Source: Clostridium sp. AT4 (GTDB lineage: Bacteria; Bacillota; Clostridia; Lachnospirales; Lachnospiraceae). From it: a DNA stretch of 64,000 nt. A program made the position numbers and the translations under genes. The stretch is taken from positions 61,358-125,357 of the forward strand of contig NZ_LN999824.1 of the NCBI RefSeq assembly GCF_001517625.2, written 5' to 3'. Shown here piece after piece: positions 60,091-64,000 of this stretch; the first letter of the stretch is position 1; each line of letters opens with the position of its first letter. The notes below the pieces were generated by a model that ran no database searches, had not been told where the DNA came from, and saw only the letters and a list, made by a program, of their open reading frames with translations.

Positions 60091-60131
60091 AAAAAAAGCC
60101 GTTTTTCTTTGCAAATACAATGAAAAACGAC
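60091..60131 (-). terminator. Terminator of the rRNA-tRNA operon
   Basis: On the minus strand GTCGTTTTTC pairs with GAAAAACGGC just after tRNA-Lys, followed by seven T. It ends the long transcript that includes 23S rRNA and seven tRNAs. Confidence 0.85.
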
Positions 60132-60135
60132 CTAC

Positions 60136-60208
60136 TGAGCGTGCCGGGATTCGAACCCGGGACAACTTGATTAAAAGTCAAGTGCTCTACCGACTGAGCT
60201 ACACGCCC
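60136..60208 (-). tRNA. tRNA-Lys (anticodon TTT)
   Basis: A 73-base cloverleaf with a seven-pair acceptor (GGGCGTG with CACGCTC, one G-T pair), anticodon TTT in CTTTTAA, and GGTTCGAATCC in the T arm. CCA is not encoded. It is the last tRNA of the cluster. Confidence 0.96.
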
Positions 60209-60223
60209 TTATTAAATTTAAAA

Positions 60224-60296
<73 letters not shown>

Positions 60297-60322
60297 TTTT
60301 TCTTATGCCTGAGCATAAAAAA

Positions 60323-60396
<74 letters not shown>

Positions 60397-60448
60397 CTAA
60401 CATATTTAGTATAAATGCCTGATGACAATTTGTCAACCTGCATTTTAA

Positions 60449-60530
60449 TGGGCGAAGGTGGATTCGAACCACCGAAGGCAGTGCCAGCAGATTTACAGTC
60501 TGTCCCCTTTGGCCACTCGGGAATTCGCCC
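60449..60530 (-). tRNA. tRNA-Tyr (anticodon GTA)
   Basis: 82 bases with the long variable arm expected for bacterial tRNA-Tyr, acceptor GGGCGAA with TTCGCCC, and anticodon GTA in CTGTAAA. Confidence 0.95.
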
Positions 60531-60572
60531 ATATTGATATTATATACATTTTTTGATAAATAATACATTCAA

Positions 60573-60645
60573 TGGGGCCTACAGGGCTCGAACCTGTGAC
60601 CCTCTGCTTGTAAGGCAGATGCTCTCCCAGCTGAGCTAAGACCCC
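60573..60645 (-). tRNA. tRNA-Val (anticodon TAC)
   Basis: 73 bases; acceptor GGGGTCT against AGGCCCC with one G-T pair, anticodon TAC in CTTACAA, T arm GGTTCGAGCCC. Confidence 0.95.
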
Positions 60646-60683
60646 AACTGTAAAATTATCAGCAAATGTATTAAGAAGAAAAA

Positions 60684-60757
60684 CGACCCGGAACGGGTTC
60701 GAACCGTCGACCTCCGCCGTGACAGGGCGGCGCTCTAACCAGCTGAGCCACCGGGCC
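60684..60757 (-). tRNA. tRNA-Asp (anticodon GTC)
   Basis: 74 bases; acceptor GGCCCGG with CCGGGTC, anticodon GTC in CTGTCAC, discriminator G. It is the first tRNA after the 23S gene, 76 bases from it. Confidence 0.95.
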
Positions 60758-60833
60758 ATTTTTAAAGGCATATACATACCTTCAAAACCACATACTGAAC
60801 AACCAAGCCACAACCATTTTCCCTAAACCTTCT

Positions 60834-63716
<2,883 letters not shown>

Positions 63717-63925
63717 AACGATGTTCGCCTGCGGGTGCGGGCTACTTATCTTTAGATGCATAGCGTTGCATCCTTTGGTTCTAGGTTTACAAATTTGTTG
63801 TTTGTTTCCATACACTTTCATGTATGGCCTCGGATGTCTTGATATTCGATTGAATATTCAATTCTTTTTGTTCAATATGCGGTTTTCAAGGTACATGTGC
63901 GCCTCGCATTCTCATGCTTGGCGAG
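63717..63925 (-). other. Internal transcribed spacer between tRNA-Ala and 23S rRNA
   Basis: About 210 bases between the Ala tRNA and the 23S start. It contains short inverted repeats (CATACA with TGTATG near 63810-63827, and CTCGCA with a nearby GGCGAG) consistent with RNA-processing stems. No protein-coding potential is credible here. Confidence 0.7.
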
Positions 63926-63998
63926 TGGAGATGGAGAGATTCGAACTCTTGACCCCCTGCTTGCAAGGCAGGTGCTCTCCCAACTGAGCTACACCCCC
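63926..63998 (-). tRNA. tRNA-Ala (anticodon TGC), in the rRNA spacer
   Basis: 73 bases; acceptor GGGGGTG with CATCTCC (two G-T pairs), anticodon TGC in CTTGCAA, T arm AGTTCGAATCT. A tRNA-Ala between 16S and 23S is a common arrangement, so the 16S gene should lie just beyond the right edge. Confidence 0.94.
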
Positions 63999-64000
63999 AC

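Overview
The window looks like a chromosomal segment of a Gram-positive anaerobe of the class Clostridia, most likely a gut Lachnospiraceae (Clostridium, Enterocloster or Hungatella type). The reasons are strong AGGAGG-type ribosome binding sites, a T-box leader upstream of thrS, lipoprotein-type binding proteins, YesM/YesN-type two-component genes, DUF3842, and many TRAP, ABC and PTS sugar cassettes, each with its own regulator. The organism call is inference from gene content; no database search was possible.

Layout. (1) 1-3.3 kb, minus strand: a hydantoinase/oxoprolinase-family gene cut by the left edge, a polytopic carboxylate-type transporter and a GntR/FCD regulator. (2) 3.6-6.6 kb, plus: a second GntR/FCD regulator, an SDR dehydrogenase, a YhcH/YjgK/YiaL protein and an M28-type metallopeptidase. 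Copies of TTGCATACAAG lie between the two divergent regulators. (3) 6.6-9.2 kb: a ketopantoate-reductase-like enzyme and a cyclase-family hydrolase, divergent from a third GntR/FCD regulator. (4) 9.2-15.6 kb: an FbpABC/AfuABC-like ABC importer with a TIM-barrel isomerase and a PHP phosphoesterase, divergent from an RpiR regulator. (5) 15.7-19.3 kb: two P-loop kinase-like proteins around an Orn/Lys/Arg decarboxylase, followed by a 3-hydroxyacid dehydrogenase. (6) 19.4-26.9 kb: a pectin-oligosaccharide locus with a lipoprotein binding protein, two permeases, GH105, GH28, a TIM-barrel isomerase and a GntR regulator.

(7) 27.3-33.3 kb, plus: a PRD-type activator and a fructose-family PTS (separate EIIA, EIIB, EIIC), with a class II aldolase and an iron-type alcohol dehydrogenase but no phosphofructokinase. 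(8) 33.7-45.5 kb: a nine-gene hexuronate operon (TRAP transporter, RraA-like protein, split altronate dehydratase, SDR, uxaC, esterase). It is divergent from an enolase-superfamily acid-sugar enzyme, with a LacI-type regulator and another SDR alongside. Two AAAACGTTTT palindromes in the divergent region are probable LacI operators. (9) 45.7-46.7 kb: a self-inhibited type Fic protein behind nested inverted repeats. (10) 46.8-50.3 kb: an APC permease, peptidase T and a degenerate 2-hydroxyacid dehydrogenase.

(11) 50.5-55.1 kb: a membrane-tethered solute-binding protein, a YesM-type kinase and a YesN-type regulator. (12) 55.3-60.1 kb: thrS lacking a TGS domain with its T-box leader, a DUF3842 gene overlapping a 77-residue gene, and a membrane-anchored surface protein. 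(13) 60.1-64.0 kb, minus: tRNA-Ala, 23S rRNA and then Asp, Val, Tyr, fMet, Phe and Lys tRNAs, with no 5S gene in the usual place.

Taken together, regions 6 and 8 form a plausible route for plant pectin. Oligosaccharides enter by ABC transport and are cut inside the cell by GH105 and GH28. The released uronates, or those taken up by TRAP, pass through UxaC, an SDR reductase and the split dehydratase towards 2-keto-3-deoxygluconate. The KDG kinase and KDPG aldolase are not in this window.
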